64,000 nucleotides of DNA from Liolophura sinensis (GCF_032854445.1 NC_088297.1:21153127-21217126), one strand, 5' to 3'; counted from the first letter of the stretch, positions 13,218 through 24,073 are shown. Translations and numbers: made by a program. Notes: generated by a model from the letters alone, not told the origin.

Positions 13218-14275
13218 TTCAAGATGGCTTTTCTGGCTTTCTCCCCAATTCCAACACTCAACATGACCTTGGACGAGTAAGGGACGTGACCTTGGACGAG
13301 ATGCCCGTATCAGAGTGGACTTGTTAAATGACTTCTTCGTTCTTCGAATCTTCTTGTTCCCAGAGTTGTAACGGGTCACGTGATGTAAAGTACCAGATGT
13401 GATGTGTGTAACACTATACATTTACATATGGCCTGTAAGAGTGGCGGAATGGTTTCTGAGTTACGAATGGTTACTCTTAAAACTTCAGCCATAAGTTTTA
13501 TTCCTAATTTCAAGATGGTTTTTCTGGCTTTCTTCCCAATTCCAACACTCAACATGACCTTGGACGAGTAAGGGACGTGACCTTGGACGAGATGCCCGTA
13601 TCAGAGTGGACTTGTTAAATGACTTCTTCGTTCTTCGAATCTTCTTGTTCCCAGAGTTGTAACGGGTCACGTGATGTAAAGTATCAGATGTGATGTGTGT
13701 AACACTATACATTTACATATGGCCTGTAAGAGTGGCGGAATGGTTTCTGAGTTACGAATGGTTACTCTTGAAACTTCAGCCATTAGCTTTAGTCTCAGTT
13801 TCAAGATGTTTTTTTTCTCTCAATTCTGATACCTAATATGACCCTGAGCTACAAAGGGACGTGACCTTGGACGAGATGCCCGTATCAGAGTGGACTTGTT
13901 AAATGACCTTCCTTCTTCGAATCTTCTTGTTCCCAGAGTTGTAACGGGTCACGTGATGTAAAGTATCAGATGTGATGTGTGTAACACTATACATTTACAT
14001 ATGGCCTGTAAGAGTGGCGGAATGGTTTCTGAGTTACGAATGGTTACTCTTAAAACTTCAGCCATAAGTTTTATTCCTAATTTCAAGATGGCTTTTCTGG
14101 CTTTCTTCCCAATTCCAACACTCAACATGACCTTGGACGAGTAAGGGACGTGACCTTGGACGAGATGCCCGTATCCGTGGGGACTTGTTAAATGAATTCT
14201 TCCTTCTTCGAATCTTCTTGTTCCCAGAGTTTTAACGGGTCACATGTGATGTAAAGTATCAGATGAAAACTGATG

Positions 14276-14455
14276 AATATCAGATGAATATAAAACACGT
14301 ATTCTATTAATTCCACATAAAATTAGCATTAGACTAACAGTATATTATGTTGAATATGGCAGAATATTATATTGTAATAACACAATACATTCCAGCATCA
14401 TTCAGATCACAGATTTTCTGTTAAAAATAACAGATTAATTTTTCGAATGTATACC
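14276..14455. mobile_element. Truncated palindromic MITE
   Basis: The right arm (a CCAGCATCATTCAGAT box followed by CTGTTAAAAATAACAGATTAA) closely matches the right arm of the complete element at 18,517-18,757. The left arm is missing or unrecognisable, and the fragment abuts the end of the satellite array. Confidence 0.6.
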
Positions 14456-15099
14456 TTCTGCTATTGTAGGAACTTAACTTTATACAGAGGCTAGGTTTTT
14501 TTTGGGGGGGGGGGGAGGGTTTAGTTACATAGCGAAAAAGAATTTCTTCTATATGTTTATTCCTATTTGTTATTAATACTATTTTTTGCGACGGTATCAG
14601 TACTTGTGTAACACACGTGTATCTACTTGGGTGGTGTACCATTATAGATTCTACATGTGTACAACTTGCAAGTCCCTCTGGGATACTTTTGAAGCAAATA
14701 AAAGCCTTCAAGTTCCATGTCAGTGTCGCTCTTTCTATTCCATATCAGGTTAAGCAGAGCCGTTTTTGGCGTCGCTCTCATTTCAAGCGTCAAGGTCCGG
14801 TTCTACAAACGCTTTTTCGACTTCAATTAAAATCTGAAATTGAATTTAAACCATTAATATTTGTGATCATAAGAAAAACAACTAGAATTAGAACGGCCTG
14901 TTACTTCGAGCACGTGTCACGGTTTAAATTTTTATGGCCATGGATATAAAATACTGAATCCTCAAATTTTGACGTCTGTGAAAATCTCTTTATGGAATCG
15001 GTACAACAGCCTTCTAATCGGAAGGACGTCGTGTGTTCAAATCCACACACCGTTAGTTTTGCGCTTGTTTTGGATCAAGAGGTCTGTGTCAGCTTTCCC
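14456..15099. other. Mostly unannotated; tRNA-like fragment near 15,000-15,055
   Basis: A poly-G run lies at 14,500-14,516. At about 15,010-15,052 there is a stretch ending GTGTGTTCAAATCCACACAC, which looks like a tRNA T-arm/B-box. No full cloverleaf can be built, so it is probably a SINE head remnant. Otherwise I see nothing. Confidence 0.35.
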
Positions 15100-15104
15100 C
15101 TAGC

Positions 15105-15590
15105 GTGTGTGCATTTTTTTCCGGCCTCTGTTCGGTTTCCTCTTTGATATATCCGGTTTCCCACAACCTCTTTCCAGTCTCCTCCAGCCTCTATCCAGTC
15201 TCATCCAGCATATTACAGTCCGACTTCATCCACAATCTGTCTGGTTTCCTCTTCTATATCTGGTGTCTGCCGTCTCTCCTGTTTATTCCAACCTCCAATC
15301 TATGTCCGGTTTCCTACAGCCTTTTTTCTGGTTTCACAACTTCGCTGGTTTCGTCTAGTATTTGACCTGGTTTTCCCCGACCTCTATTCTGTTTCCTCTA
15401 CTATATGGCCGCTTTTCTCCAGCCTCTGTCTGGTATTCTCTTCTATACGACCGATTTACTCTACACGGTCTCTGTCCCGTTTCCTCCATCCTCTGTCCGG
15501 TTTCCTCCAGCTTGTTTCGTCCACTTATAATCCGCAGAATCGCCATTTTATGAGTGGAATATTCTTGAGTCCCACGTAATAAAGAGTATC
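15105..15590 (+). repeat. Degenerate ~28-bp minisatellite derived from the SINE core, ending in a SINE 3' end
   Basis: Variants of CGGTTTCCTCCAGCCTCTGTC repeat across the region. This resembles the CTCTGCCCGGTTTCCTCCCACC segment of the SINE core. The array runs into CGCCATTTTATGAGTGGAATATTCTTGAGT at 15,540-15,570, the expected SINE 3' continuation. It therefore appears to be an internal expansion of a SINE copy. The open frames here are side effects. Confidence 0.6.
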
Positions 15591-15779
15591 CCATGCAGTC
15601 AAACAGTGGATACATTACCGTATATTCGATCATGTCCTTGGTTTAGTGAATGGATCGTGTTGAAAGATAGTATGTAGAATACCATTTATAGTGAGATTGC
15701 TTAGCTCCCTAAATCACCTTATTTGTGTACTTTTGGACCCGAGCAAGAACTTTGGCACACTGATAGACAGAACCATACA

Positions 15780-15885
15780 GAATGTTTGTGGCTACTGAAG
15801 CAGGCCGAGAACGTTCCACGTACGGCTGAAGAGGTAGCCACCATGCAAGAGTTGGATTTGAGAGGCTCCTGGGTCATTCGGAGGT
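15780..15885 (-). mobile_element. SINE 5'-half fragment
   Basis: The reverse complement reads AATGACCCAGGAGCCTCTCA followed by a CATGGTGGCTACCTCTTCAG-like stretch, which is the SINE region just after the tRNA-like head. Both ends are lost. Confidence 0.6.
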
Positions 15886-16567
15886 ATAGTACATGTACCA
15901 TAGTAGTAGTCAATGTTGCAAACGTGTCGTTTTGAGGAGATGGAGTCGAGGAGGTGCAGGTGTGTCGTTGAGTCCGCGCTCTGCGCGTGACGTCAGCTGG
16001 GAGACGTCAGACGTTCCATTTCGTGCCAAAATGTCACGCGTGAGAGCATCACCTCCATGTTGCGCCAAAACTGACCAATGAGTGAGCTTCATTTCGCACC
16101 AAAACTGATGTCACGCGCGAGAGCAGCTCTGTTTTCCCGCTCGGTTATTTCGTTGAGGTCTGCGCTGCGTCGTCCAATGAGCGAGGAGGATGAGGGAGTA
16201 CGAGAAGGGAACAAAATAACATTGTATAGCATGGTATAAAATAACATTGTATGGTATAACAAATAACATAGGCTTGTAAAAGAAAAGAAAAAGAAAAAAC
16301 ATCGCAAGAGTTCTGCAGAAAACACATAGGCTATCTGGAAAGCTGAAAATGACAAAAATCCAACGAATACACTACCTCTGACATCATATTCCTGTGTAAT
16401 ATTTTTTTGCGGGACGAATTTCTTCATGTGGTCTCCAGCTTTTGGATTGTCTGATAGAATAGCTTGTCATCTCACATAATTATCTGTTGGTATCGGCAGT
16501 CATACCTTTTCATGTATGTGCAAAAGCGAATAGGGGTGGGTGATATGTTTCGCGCTATAAAATTCAG

Positions 16568-16626
16568 GGGAAGTAACTCAATATACAATGATAATACACC
16601 CCCAAAATGTATTCCCCTTGTTAAAA
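16568..16626 (+). repeat. Hairpin-ended CAGGGGAA...TTCCCCTTG element, copy 1
   Basis: CAGGGGAAGTAACTC at the left and ATTCCCCTTG at the right can pair. Inside lies ACACCCCC. The same layout occurs at 57,126-57,190. Lies inside the long-TIR transposon. Confidence 0.45.
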
Positions 16627-17329
16627 CTGTCCTAAAATGTTTCGACCCATACCAAACATGTTTGTCATCAATGCTTTAAGACTCAAACCACACAGCAAAA
16701 CAACTGAGGATCAAGAGAAATTAGCTGATAACTTGGAAGCATACGGTTATGTAACACTCGCTGTGTCACCTCGAAAGCAGATCTCAAGTATCGAAAATTG
16801 AACTATTTATAGTACGAAATACGACACGTGTTTATACTACGGCGATTGTTCGGGTATACCAACTGAGAAAGAAAAATCCTTTTTTGAGGCGATGTGTCCG
16901 GACTAGACGAGGGCATCGCCGCGTAGACACTAAGCAAAATAATGACATTCTCATTATCATGATCCTAATTCCAGGAGTTCAAAAGAAAGCGCAGCCGGAG
17001 TCCGTGGGGGGCTTACTGATGACGTTATTGATTTTTTTGTCTAACGGGCAAGGCGGCCTTTATGGCTAATCTAAGCCCACTTGTCATAATGCTCACTTGG
17101 TCAACGCCCGACCCTATTCACTTCTGCGCATACATGAAAAGGTATGACTGCCGATACAAACAGATAATTGTGTGACATGACAAGCTATTCTATAAGACAA
17201 TCCAGAAGCTAGAGACCACGTGAAAAAAAAATCGTCCCAAAATATTACTGGAATATTAACACAGGACAATGCCTGTTGTCAAATCGATGTCAGCGGTAGT
17301 GTATTCGTTGGGTTGGTGTCATTTTCAGC

Positions 17330-17640
17330 GCGAAATGGAGCTTACCCATTGGTCACTTCTGGCGCAAAATGGAGCTGAAGGAGCTGCGCTCGCGCATGAC
17401 GTCACGCACACTCATTGGTCAGTTTTGGCGCGACATGAAGCTGAAGGAGCTGCTCTTGCCTGCGCGTGATATCAGTTTTTGGGCGAAAATGGAGCTCACC
17501 CAGTTTTGGCGCGAACGACATGGAGCTTACCAATTGGTCAATTTTGGCGCGACACGGAACTGACGCTCTCGCGCGTGACATTTTGGCGCGACATGAAACG
17601 TCTGACGTCACGAGGCAGAGCGCGGACTCAACGACACACC
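17330..17640. promoter_or_regulatory. Clustered E2F-like and CRE-like motifs inside the transposon right arm
   Basis: TTTTGGCGCG recurs at about 17,424, 17,503, 17,543 and 17,580. TGACGTCA or near matches occur at about 17,397 and 17,604, with counterparts in the left arm near 15,988 and 16,060. The first motif matches the known E2F consensus (TTTSGCGC) and the second the CRE consensus. They sit in subrepeats of about 60-90 bp. Function is inferred from motif identity only. Confidence 0.35.
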
Positions 17641-17689
17641 TGCACCTTCTCCACTCCACCTCCTCAAAACGACACGTTTGCAACAATTA

Positions 17690-18510
17690 CAACTACTTAC
17701 CATATTAAATGTTCGACGTTTTGTGCAAAGCACATTTGAAATACCTGGTGGAATTAGACGAGGATAGGGTCATTGATAAAATACACGGAGTTGTTTTCAC
17801 TGAAGTTTTCGTTTAAAGTATATCGAAGAATCTAGGTGTATTAAGACAACCTTATTCAAGCTATCCGATCCGGTACAGTTATCTACATGATAATGATGAT
17901 ATGGTTGATCGTGTACATCAGGATATGGCAAACATCATGCCATGGATACTCTCCAAATTTCCATAGCTGCCAAATTGTTCGTTTGTCAATGTTTCAAGAC
18001 AGATCTACATTCAAAATTGATTGGTCGTTTCCTTCTAAGTGCCAAGAAAATGAAGGCCCTGGGCCTTTGAAAGCCCTGGATGATGTGATGTTTTATGGAC
18101 TCATCATCAAATGCCAATCGATGATGGTGACTACTATACAATGGATGCAACCGTAGACATATCACAGATTTTCTCCTCAACTTTTTTACCAACTGGTGGC
18201 TATGTCTGAACCCGCAAATGGAGTGTTAATTTGCTACCATTTATGCATTTATATGAACAGTTACAATAAAACCCTGACTGGGGTAAACAGCACAAGAGGC
18301 CGTGTTTCACCGGATACGTGTGACCATTTGCCAGTTGTCATACTGTCAGCGCTCCTCCGGTTTTACTCTCTACGCTGTACGTCTTTAATTATATTGCACT
18401 GATGTTTTTGCGATCCTAGATTGAAGAGAAATTAAATTTTGCATGCTGAGGGGGGTGCACTTGGTCTCACCGAACTTAAGACCCAAGTGCGTTGAATGGT
18501 AACCGGGGCA
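17690..18510. other. Unassigned sequence
   Basis: A plus-strand open frame at 17,887-18,156 has no recognisable motif, and no plausible splice context was found. I cannot support a gene. Confidence 0.3.
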
Positions 18511-18516
18511 GGGTTA

Positions 18517-18757
18517 CACTCAAAAAATTAATCTGTTAATTTTAAAAGAAAGTCTGTTGATGCTAGAATGTAACACAAAATTCTCTCATATTCACTACAA
18601 TATCCTGTTAGCAGTCTACATAGAATCTTGATGTTAAATTAATTGAATATGTGTTCTATTCAATAGAACAACCTTCTGCGATAGCAGAATACATTCTAGC
18701 ATCACTCAGACAACAGATTATCTGTTAAAATTAACAGATTAATTTATTGAATGTAGG
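18517..18757. mobile_element. Complete palindromic MITE
   Basis: The left arm (TTAATCTGTTAATTTTAA ... GATGCTAGAATGTAAC) is matched in inverse at the right (TACATTCTAGCATCACTC ... TTAAAATTAACAGATTAATT). The arms are about 55 bp with an AT-rich centre and no ORF. Flanking GTTAC and GTAAC extend the symmetry. This structure is typical of a non-autonomous DNA transposon. A truncated relative lies at 14,276-14,455. Confidence 0.8.
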
Positions 18758-18759
18758 TA

Positions 18760-19890
18760 ACAAAGTTTGAGACATCCTTTTCTCTGACTGGAGGGCAGGA
18801 ACAGTATTACGCTCTGCTGTAACCCGGGTCATGGATCTAGCGGACCACTTCAATGGGAGTAAATGATCAACACCGACTAAAGCCTCCAGGATCCTATGTC
18901 ATAACAGCATGGCACTATCAATCTTCCATAGTTAACATTACGGGTCGAATACTACATGGTCGCTTAACTGTATTTAGCTAGGCGAATAGCCGCTACGTTA
19001 ACAAATACTGTACTGTTACAAAAAACAGATTTTGGTGCATCTATGTTACCGTTCTGAGTTACAGTTAATTTCATTATTACACTTATCCTTGACGTTTATC
19101 ATATCAAATGATAACCGTCCACATGAATTTATCAGCGAACATATTTAAATTCGTGGAACAATAACCTAAAACTAGAGAAAGATATTCCACACGGGCTACC
19201 ATACATTTAAACTGCACGACCAAACTTGGATGACTATAACAAACTCAAACAGCTTCATTTCCATCTGCTTACTGCAGGAAAATATTATTTTCATTACTGA
19301 ATCAACTTTTAACTGACAAGTTTTTTCCACAAAAAGCTAAACATAAACAACAGTAAGAAAAACGCGCTCGACAGCACACAATCGCATGTGACGTGAGTAT
19401 TGTCCGCATAAACGCTAACTTTAATTATGATTCTAACGTTTCTTTGTATGACAAACGTCATGCAACCATTGACATACAAAGGTAAATTATGATCTCAAGG
19501 ATGAGACAACATAAAATTTACAAACGTACATACCTGCAAGTAAGAATTTGTTACGTTAAAAAAAAATGTTAGGTGAAGCATCACGTACAGTTTGTCTGCC
19601 GGTCGGTGCGTGCAGACCGCCTTGTTCTACTAAAATACGGAGTTCACTAAGCGGTCGCGGACTTCCGGTTTGCTACAAACGTACATTCCTGTTATAAGTC
19701 TTCACACTTACTTTAAATGTGTATATTTTTCGCAGCTAAATCTGTCAGATTCTCACACTAACACACTATCACAAACTCCGATTGAACTGTGCAATGAAAT
19801 CCGAAATTTCAGACGAGCAAATTTTACGGGAGGGGATTAAATTTTGAGGGGTAGCCTAACCGTTGCTGTGGTCAGATTGCCATGTTGGCT
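18760..19890. other. Unannotated intergenic DNA
   Basis: I see no coding region or clear repeat. TACAAACGTACATWCCTG occurs twice (about 19,520 and 19,675). The 19,590-19,680 stretch is locally GC-rich. Nothing further can be supported. Confidence 0.3.
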
Positions 19891-19891
19891 G

Positions 19892-19903
19892 CAATCTATT
19901 AGA
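19892..19903. repeat. SINE target-site duplication, left
   Basis: CAATCTATTAGA is repeated exactly at 20,174-20,185 on the other side of the SINE. Confidence 0.85.
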
Positions 19904-20173
19904 TTTATTTATTTAATTATTTGATTGGTGTTTTACGCCGTACTCAAGAATATTTTACTTATACGACGGCGGCCAGCATTATGGTGGGTGGAAACCGGGC
20001 AGAGCCTGGGGGAAATCCACGACCATCCGCAGGTTGCTAACAGACCTTCCCACGTACGGCCGGAGAGGGAGCCAGCATGAGCTGGACTTGAACTCACAGC
20101 GACCGCATTGGTGAGAGGCTCCTGGGTCATTACGCTGCGCTAGCGTGTTAACCAACTGAGCCACGGAGGCCCC
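19904..20173 (-). mobile_element. Full-length tRNA-derived SINE with intact target duplication
   Basis: Read on the minus strand it has a GGGCCTCCGTGGCTCAGTTGG head with A-box, a GAGTTCAAGTCCAGCTC B-box region, the CCTGCGGATGGTCGTGG core, a GTATAAGTAAAATATTCTTG 3' domain, and a tail ending in ATTTAAATAAATAAA-type sequence. Perfect 12-bp duplications flank it, so this is a recognisable and probably fairly young insertion. Confidence 0.9.
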
Positions 20174-20318
20174 CAATCTATTAGACGTCACTGGTCTGGA
20201 ATGAAAAACTCAAATGTCATATGTTACATTGGCACAACATGCGTGTTAAGTGTTGTAAACTGCACGTGCGTGAGTGCCAACATTTTACAATGTTACTCCG
20301 GGCTGGGGAAGTATTAGT

Positions 20319-20549
20319 TGATTTATTTGTTTGGTTGGTTGGTGTTTTATGTCGTACTCAAGAATATTTCACGATTACGAAGGTGGCCATCGACAATCCG
20401 TAGGTTGCTGGCAAACCTTCCCATGTACGGTTGGAGAGGAAACCAGCATGAGCTGGACTTGAACTCACAACGACCTCATTAGTGGAAGGCTCCTGGGTCA
20501 TTGTGCTGCGCTGGGGTGCTAACTCGATCCCTCGGCCACGGAGGCCCCT
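20319..20549 (-). mobile_element. SINE, internally deleted
   Basis: The same family in the same orientation as the neighbour at 19,904. The head (GGGGCCTCCGTGGCC...) and tail domain are present. Part of the core between the CCGCAGGTTG-like box and the 3' domain is missing, which shortens the element by about 40 bp. Confidence 0.8.
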
Positions 20550-20950
20550 CATTATTTGAAGGTTGTAACAGTCCTATAGTGTTAGGGTAGGCTTCCAAAT
20601 TTTTTTACATTTGAAATGCGGAACACATCACTTAACTAAATGCTAATTTGACCTAAGATAGTTTTAGATTAAGGCCTACAACATTTTCTATAAGTATTTG
20701 CAATGTGTTAAATTTCCCACACGATTTGTGTTGGATTAAGTAAAAATAACACCAATGCAGGTTAAATGCCTATAATGAAATGATCAAAATATTTTTTACT
20801 TTATTTTTATATATTTTATTTGATTTCTTTTAGCTTTTATTATTAAGTGTGACAATTTAAACATATTGTTTGAACGAATACTACCTCTGAATTATTATCA
20901 CCGAATTCAAAATTTTGGTTACGAAATACCATGCCAGCAGAGACCGATTG
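20550..20950. other. AT-rich intergenic DNA
   Basis: No gene or repeat is recognised. Long T/A runs are present around 20,790-20,840. Confidence 0.3.
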
Positions 20951-20989
20951 ACTCCATACCTAAATGGGCTGAGGGCGCCGTGACCAAGA

Positions 20990-21600
20990 CCACGTGACTT
21001 GGATCAAATGGCGCGTGTTTAAACAAGTGCTTCTTTTCGGGTGAAGTTCGAGTTACAGATTATGTAGCTACTGGTGTTTATTGCGGGTAAGTTACTGTTA
21101 GCTGCCACAGTTCCCAGTGTAACAGATAGAATCAGGCAGAAAATATATTCGGATTCAGTCTACGGCGGTTTCCGAAAAGGAAGGCCGGAAATCGAACCGT
21201 TGTCACCAGCCTAATCGATCTGTTGAACACGTTGTTGTGTTGTCACATTCACAGTTTGTTGTCGCCTTGGGGACCACGTGCGCCGTTGTGGCCGGTACGC
21301 CCTTACCGCTACCGTCCATGCAGGTACTGTCGCGTGACATTGATTTTCATTACCGGTAGCTTTCGGGATGGTGTGATACTGTTGACAAATGTGCAGGATT
21401 TGACTTCTTTATCGTGGATTAAACATTCAAAGTCATAATATTTACCACGTCAAAGCAAACCACTTAGAGTCATTTTTGAACATGAACATCTTCTGATCGG
21501 CGGGAGTGTGCACAGTTATGGAAGAGCAGCACTGACTTGCTGTTGACTGACATACTTGATTGACTTTGTGTGCATGAACGATTTCGGAGTCGGGGTATGT
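20990..21600 (+). promoter_or_regulatory. Candidate promoter and 5' non-coding exon of the multi-exon gene
   Basis: The base composition becomes locally GC-richer, with CACGTG at 20,991 and GGCGCG at 21,011. A strong donor consensus (GCGG|GTAAGT) lies at 21,086/21,087, and a second possible donor (GG|GTATGT) near 21,595. The coding exon begins behind a good acceptor at 23,819, so an upstream non-coding exon is needed and this is the best place I can see. No TATA box was found. Low confidence without transcripts. Confidence 0.3.
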
Positions 21601-22520
21601 AGCCATTTATATAGTTGTAGTGTGTTAACTTTTAATATGCAAGTGTAACTGTGGCATGAAAATGCAAGTACATGTATAAACATTAAATTATAAAACATTG
21701 AACGTTATATGTGACTTGACATAATGTTATTTAATGTAACAATGTAATGTAACTTTCTCGTACAGTAGACCTCTCAAAGAGTCCATGCTGTTTCATCTGT
21801 GTTACAGGATCAGTGTGTATAAAGCTATATTCAGTCAGTGTTCTGGGTCTCCAGGTTATCGCAGTGGTATTAACTTTAAAAAACAAATAAAGAAAGAAAG
21901 AAAAAAGATGTAAATGTAAATCGAGTTAGAAAATCTATTTTCCCAAGTTTTCAATAGCCCAAAGCTAAGTTGGACTTCCTTACCATAACACCCAGTTTCA
22001 ATCATACAGACCTCCACGACAAGAATTTCTCCAAAAAAAACAACTCCATCCACCGATTCCCTAAAACAACCGAAATGTAATCCATGTAATGTAAACAGTT
22101 ATCCAGCCGTTTAAATTCGGAATTTTGTTTTTCAACTTCGGGCAAGGTGATTGGCCCGAAAAATAAAATTTTATCATACCCATCACTCTTCTGAGAGTTT
22201 CATGCCCTGTTAACAGAATGTTGGATGGGATAAAAAATTTTTAAGTGAAATTGTCCGCGTGGAAGTCTATATGTCCGAAGCTGGGCGTTTCGATAGGAAT
22301 GTCCAGCTTAGCTTTGGGCTAGTTTTTAATGGAGCTTAAAGAATAATAATTATATACATGTAATATAACGGTTGGTCTGATTCCGGTTTTGTTCACTACT
22401 GTATAAACTGTGACACTAGTTCACCCATCATCTGTTCAACAATAATTGTATCACCTGTGCGAGAGAGTCGCTGTGTTTGATAGAGCAGTCAGCTGACTCC
22501 AAAACCTGTTCTGCTAGCTT

Positions 22521-22560
<40 letters not shown>

Positions 22561-23140
22561 GAGAATAAGTGACTATGGGTGGACACCATATCAGCAATAT
22601 TTCAGCAATATTGTGGTGAACACACTTTGAAAACATGAGGCACATACATGTACATGAATGAATGAGACAATCATATCTCAGGTGCACGCAGTGTACATTT
22701 CGTACGCCAACATAGATCCTTCAGTGTTGTATATATTGTTACATATACATATCTCTGAGCATAAATTTCATGTTTTAGGTAAGCGTCCTTTTAATCTTAC
22801 ATACAATACGACATAAAAAACACACAGGTAGGGCCTAGCTACATGTAGTAGTTGACATACAGAGTTTAGGTACTAGTATGTACATGTAGGCACATAGGAT
22901 TTCAGTGTGCTTCATTGACTACCTCTATGGTAACACTATAACCTGCGTTTAACCTGTAGGCCTTTATATTGGGTAACTGGTATGCCCTGTATTATTTCAT
23001 AGCAATTTACCCTCCTACAGAGACTCAACATTACCTGAGTGTTAAATTATACTTTTATTCAGTACATGATTGTGTTTTATTAATTGAGATATCCGGTAGC
23101 CCTCTTAAATTGAATTGTAAAATAATACTTTAATTGTAAT
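21600..23140. other. Presumed first intron; microsatellite
   Basis: An (AT)n microsatellite occupies about 22,521-22,556, and a short AAAGAAAG run lies near 21,890. Otherwise there is no coding or dispersed repeat signal that I can support. Confidence 0.4.
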
Positions 23141-23145
23141 GAAAT

Positions 23146-23398
23146 GTGGCCTCTGTGGTTCATTTGGTTAGCGTGCTAGCACAGCGTAATGACCCAGGAG
23201 CCTCTCATCAATGCGGTCGCAGTGAGTCCAGCTCATGCTGGTTTCCTCTCCAGCCATACATGAGAAGGTCTGCCAACAACCTGCGGATGGTCGTGGGTTT
23301 CCCCCAGGCTCTGCCCGGTTTCCTCCCACCATAATGCTGGCCGCCGTTGTATAAGTGAAATATTCTTTCAACGTAAAACACCAATCAAATAAACAAGG
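23146..23398 (+). mobile_element. SINE, near full length
   Basis: A GGCCTCTGTGGTTCATTTGG head, then the full core, then CAATCAAATAAACAAG. A short deletion shortens the 3' domain (ATATTCTTTCAACG). It lies upstream of the first coding exon. Confidence 0.85.
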
Positions 23399-23819
23399 AA
23401 ATAAATGGTTAGAATTTTAGCCATGCACATTGCATCACCAGCAGAATGAGTTTTATTCTGTACCCATTGTTCCCAGTATAACTGTTTCTAGATTGTTGCT
23501 AGTTTGATTATCAGTTTCACTAGTGTTTCAGGGGAGAATTGACTGTGACTAACTGACTGAAACACTGAGCAACACACGCTGTATTTGTTTCATGTATTCG
23601 ATTTTTTTTTCAATTTAGAATTCCTGTGCAATCTGAAGTTTTACGAGTCAAACTTTAATTCAATTGTCTTTGAGCAAAAGGTACATTGTACCATGGTTTA
23701 AAATGATTTTTTAAATTTTTTTGTATATTTTCAGTTATTTATTAGCACATGTATTGTCATTAGTTTTCATGAATCATTAAATATTATGTGTTCATTTTGT
23801 TTTGTTTTTTTTCTCCAGG

Positions 23820-24073
23820 ACTGGGAAGTTAGGAATCATGAGATGAATAATCATGACAGATCTGAAGTGCGGGACAAGAACTGATTTCTTGTAAAATGTC
23901 AGTTTTTGAAATGATGGAATTTGCATTGATTAAAATCAGCTGGAACTGAAGACTTTGATCAGAATGCTTTAATTGGGTTTGATGAAAAAGAAAAAAAAAG
24001 CGTGTGCGGAAAGTTTGGGCACATCGAGGAGAATAAAAGTTTCCCAAAGTGACATTTAACGAAAACTTCAAAA
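23820..24073 (+). other. 5' untranslated part of first coding exon
   Basis: It starts after a pyrimidine-rich acceptor (TTTTTTTCTCCAG, ending 23,819). It holds short upstream ORFs (ATG at about 23,838 and 23,853). An in-frame TGA lies at 24,050-24,052, only 21 bp before the chosen ATG, so 24,074 is the first possible start in this frame. Confidence 0.55.

Larger units (their letters stand above)
5346..14275. repeat. Homogenised core of a complex satellite with higher-order repeats
   Basis: The basic module is about 291 bp (for example, the same GTGATGTAAAGTATCAG box recurs at 7,885 and 8,176). It runs from a GTAAAGTATCAGATGTGATG box through GGCGGAATGGTTT, TACGAATGGTTACTCTT, AATTTCAAGATGG and TTGGACGAGATGCCCGTATC to CTTCTTGTTCCCAGAGTTG. 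Longer periods are exact in coordinates. 1,166 bp relates 6,035 to 7,201, 9,200 to 10,366 and 11,074 to 12,240. 1,874 bp relates 8,824 to 10,698 and 9,200 to 11,074. The open frames in the array repeat with the same spacing, run on both strands, and have no codon-level conservation beyond the DNA identity. I treat them as non-coding. Confidence 0.9.
15915..17684. mobile_element. Long-terminal-inverted-repeat (foldback-like) DNA transposon
   Basis: The ends are perfect inverted repeats: GTTGCAAACGTGTCGTTTTG at 15,915, and its complement ending at 17,684. The arms continue inward with indels. 15,950-16,010 pairs with 17,600-17,650, 16,343-16,387 with 17,284-17,330, and 16,414-16,545 with 17,100-17,240. 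Each arm is therefore about 600 bp. The left arm has an extra insert at about 16,170-16,340. AAT flanks both sides (15,912-15,914 and 17,685-17,687) and may be a 3-bp target duplication. The 16,550-17,090 interior shows no recognisable transposase, so the element is probably non-autonomous. Superfamily is uncertain. Confidence 0.8.

Noticed and set aside
5346-13712. Dozens of 60-148 codon open frames inside the satellite
   Set aside because: They recur at the satellite period on both strands and in several frames, start at arbitrary ATGs, and match no protein motif. Their similarity to each other is DNA-level.
15005-15055. tRNA gene
   Set aside because: Only a T-arm-like piece pairs; the 5' half does not fold into a D-arm and acceptor stem.
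17887-18156. Possible gene fragment downstream of the long-TIR transposon
   Set aside because: The frame is open but has no family motif, and neighbouring frames show nothing in continuation.
23168-23371. Open frames over SINE copies (also near 20,000, 25,100, 28,300, 42,800 and 61,220)
   Set aside because: The same peptides appear wherever the SINE does; they are by-products of the SINE sequence.
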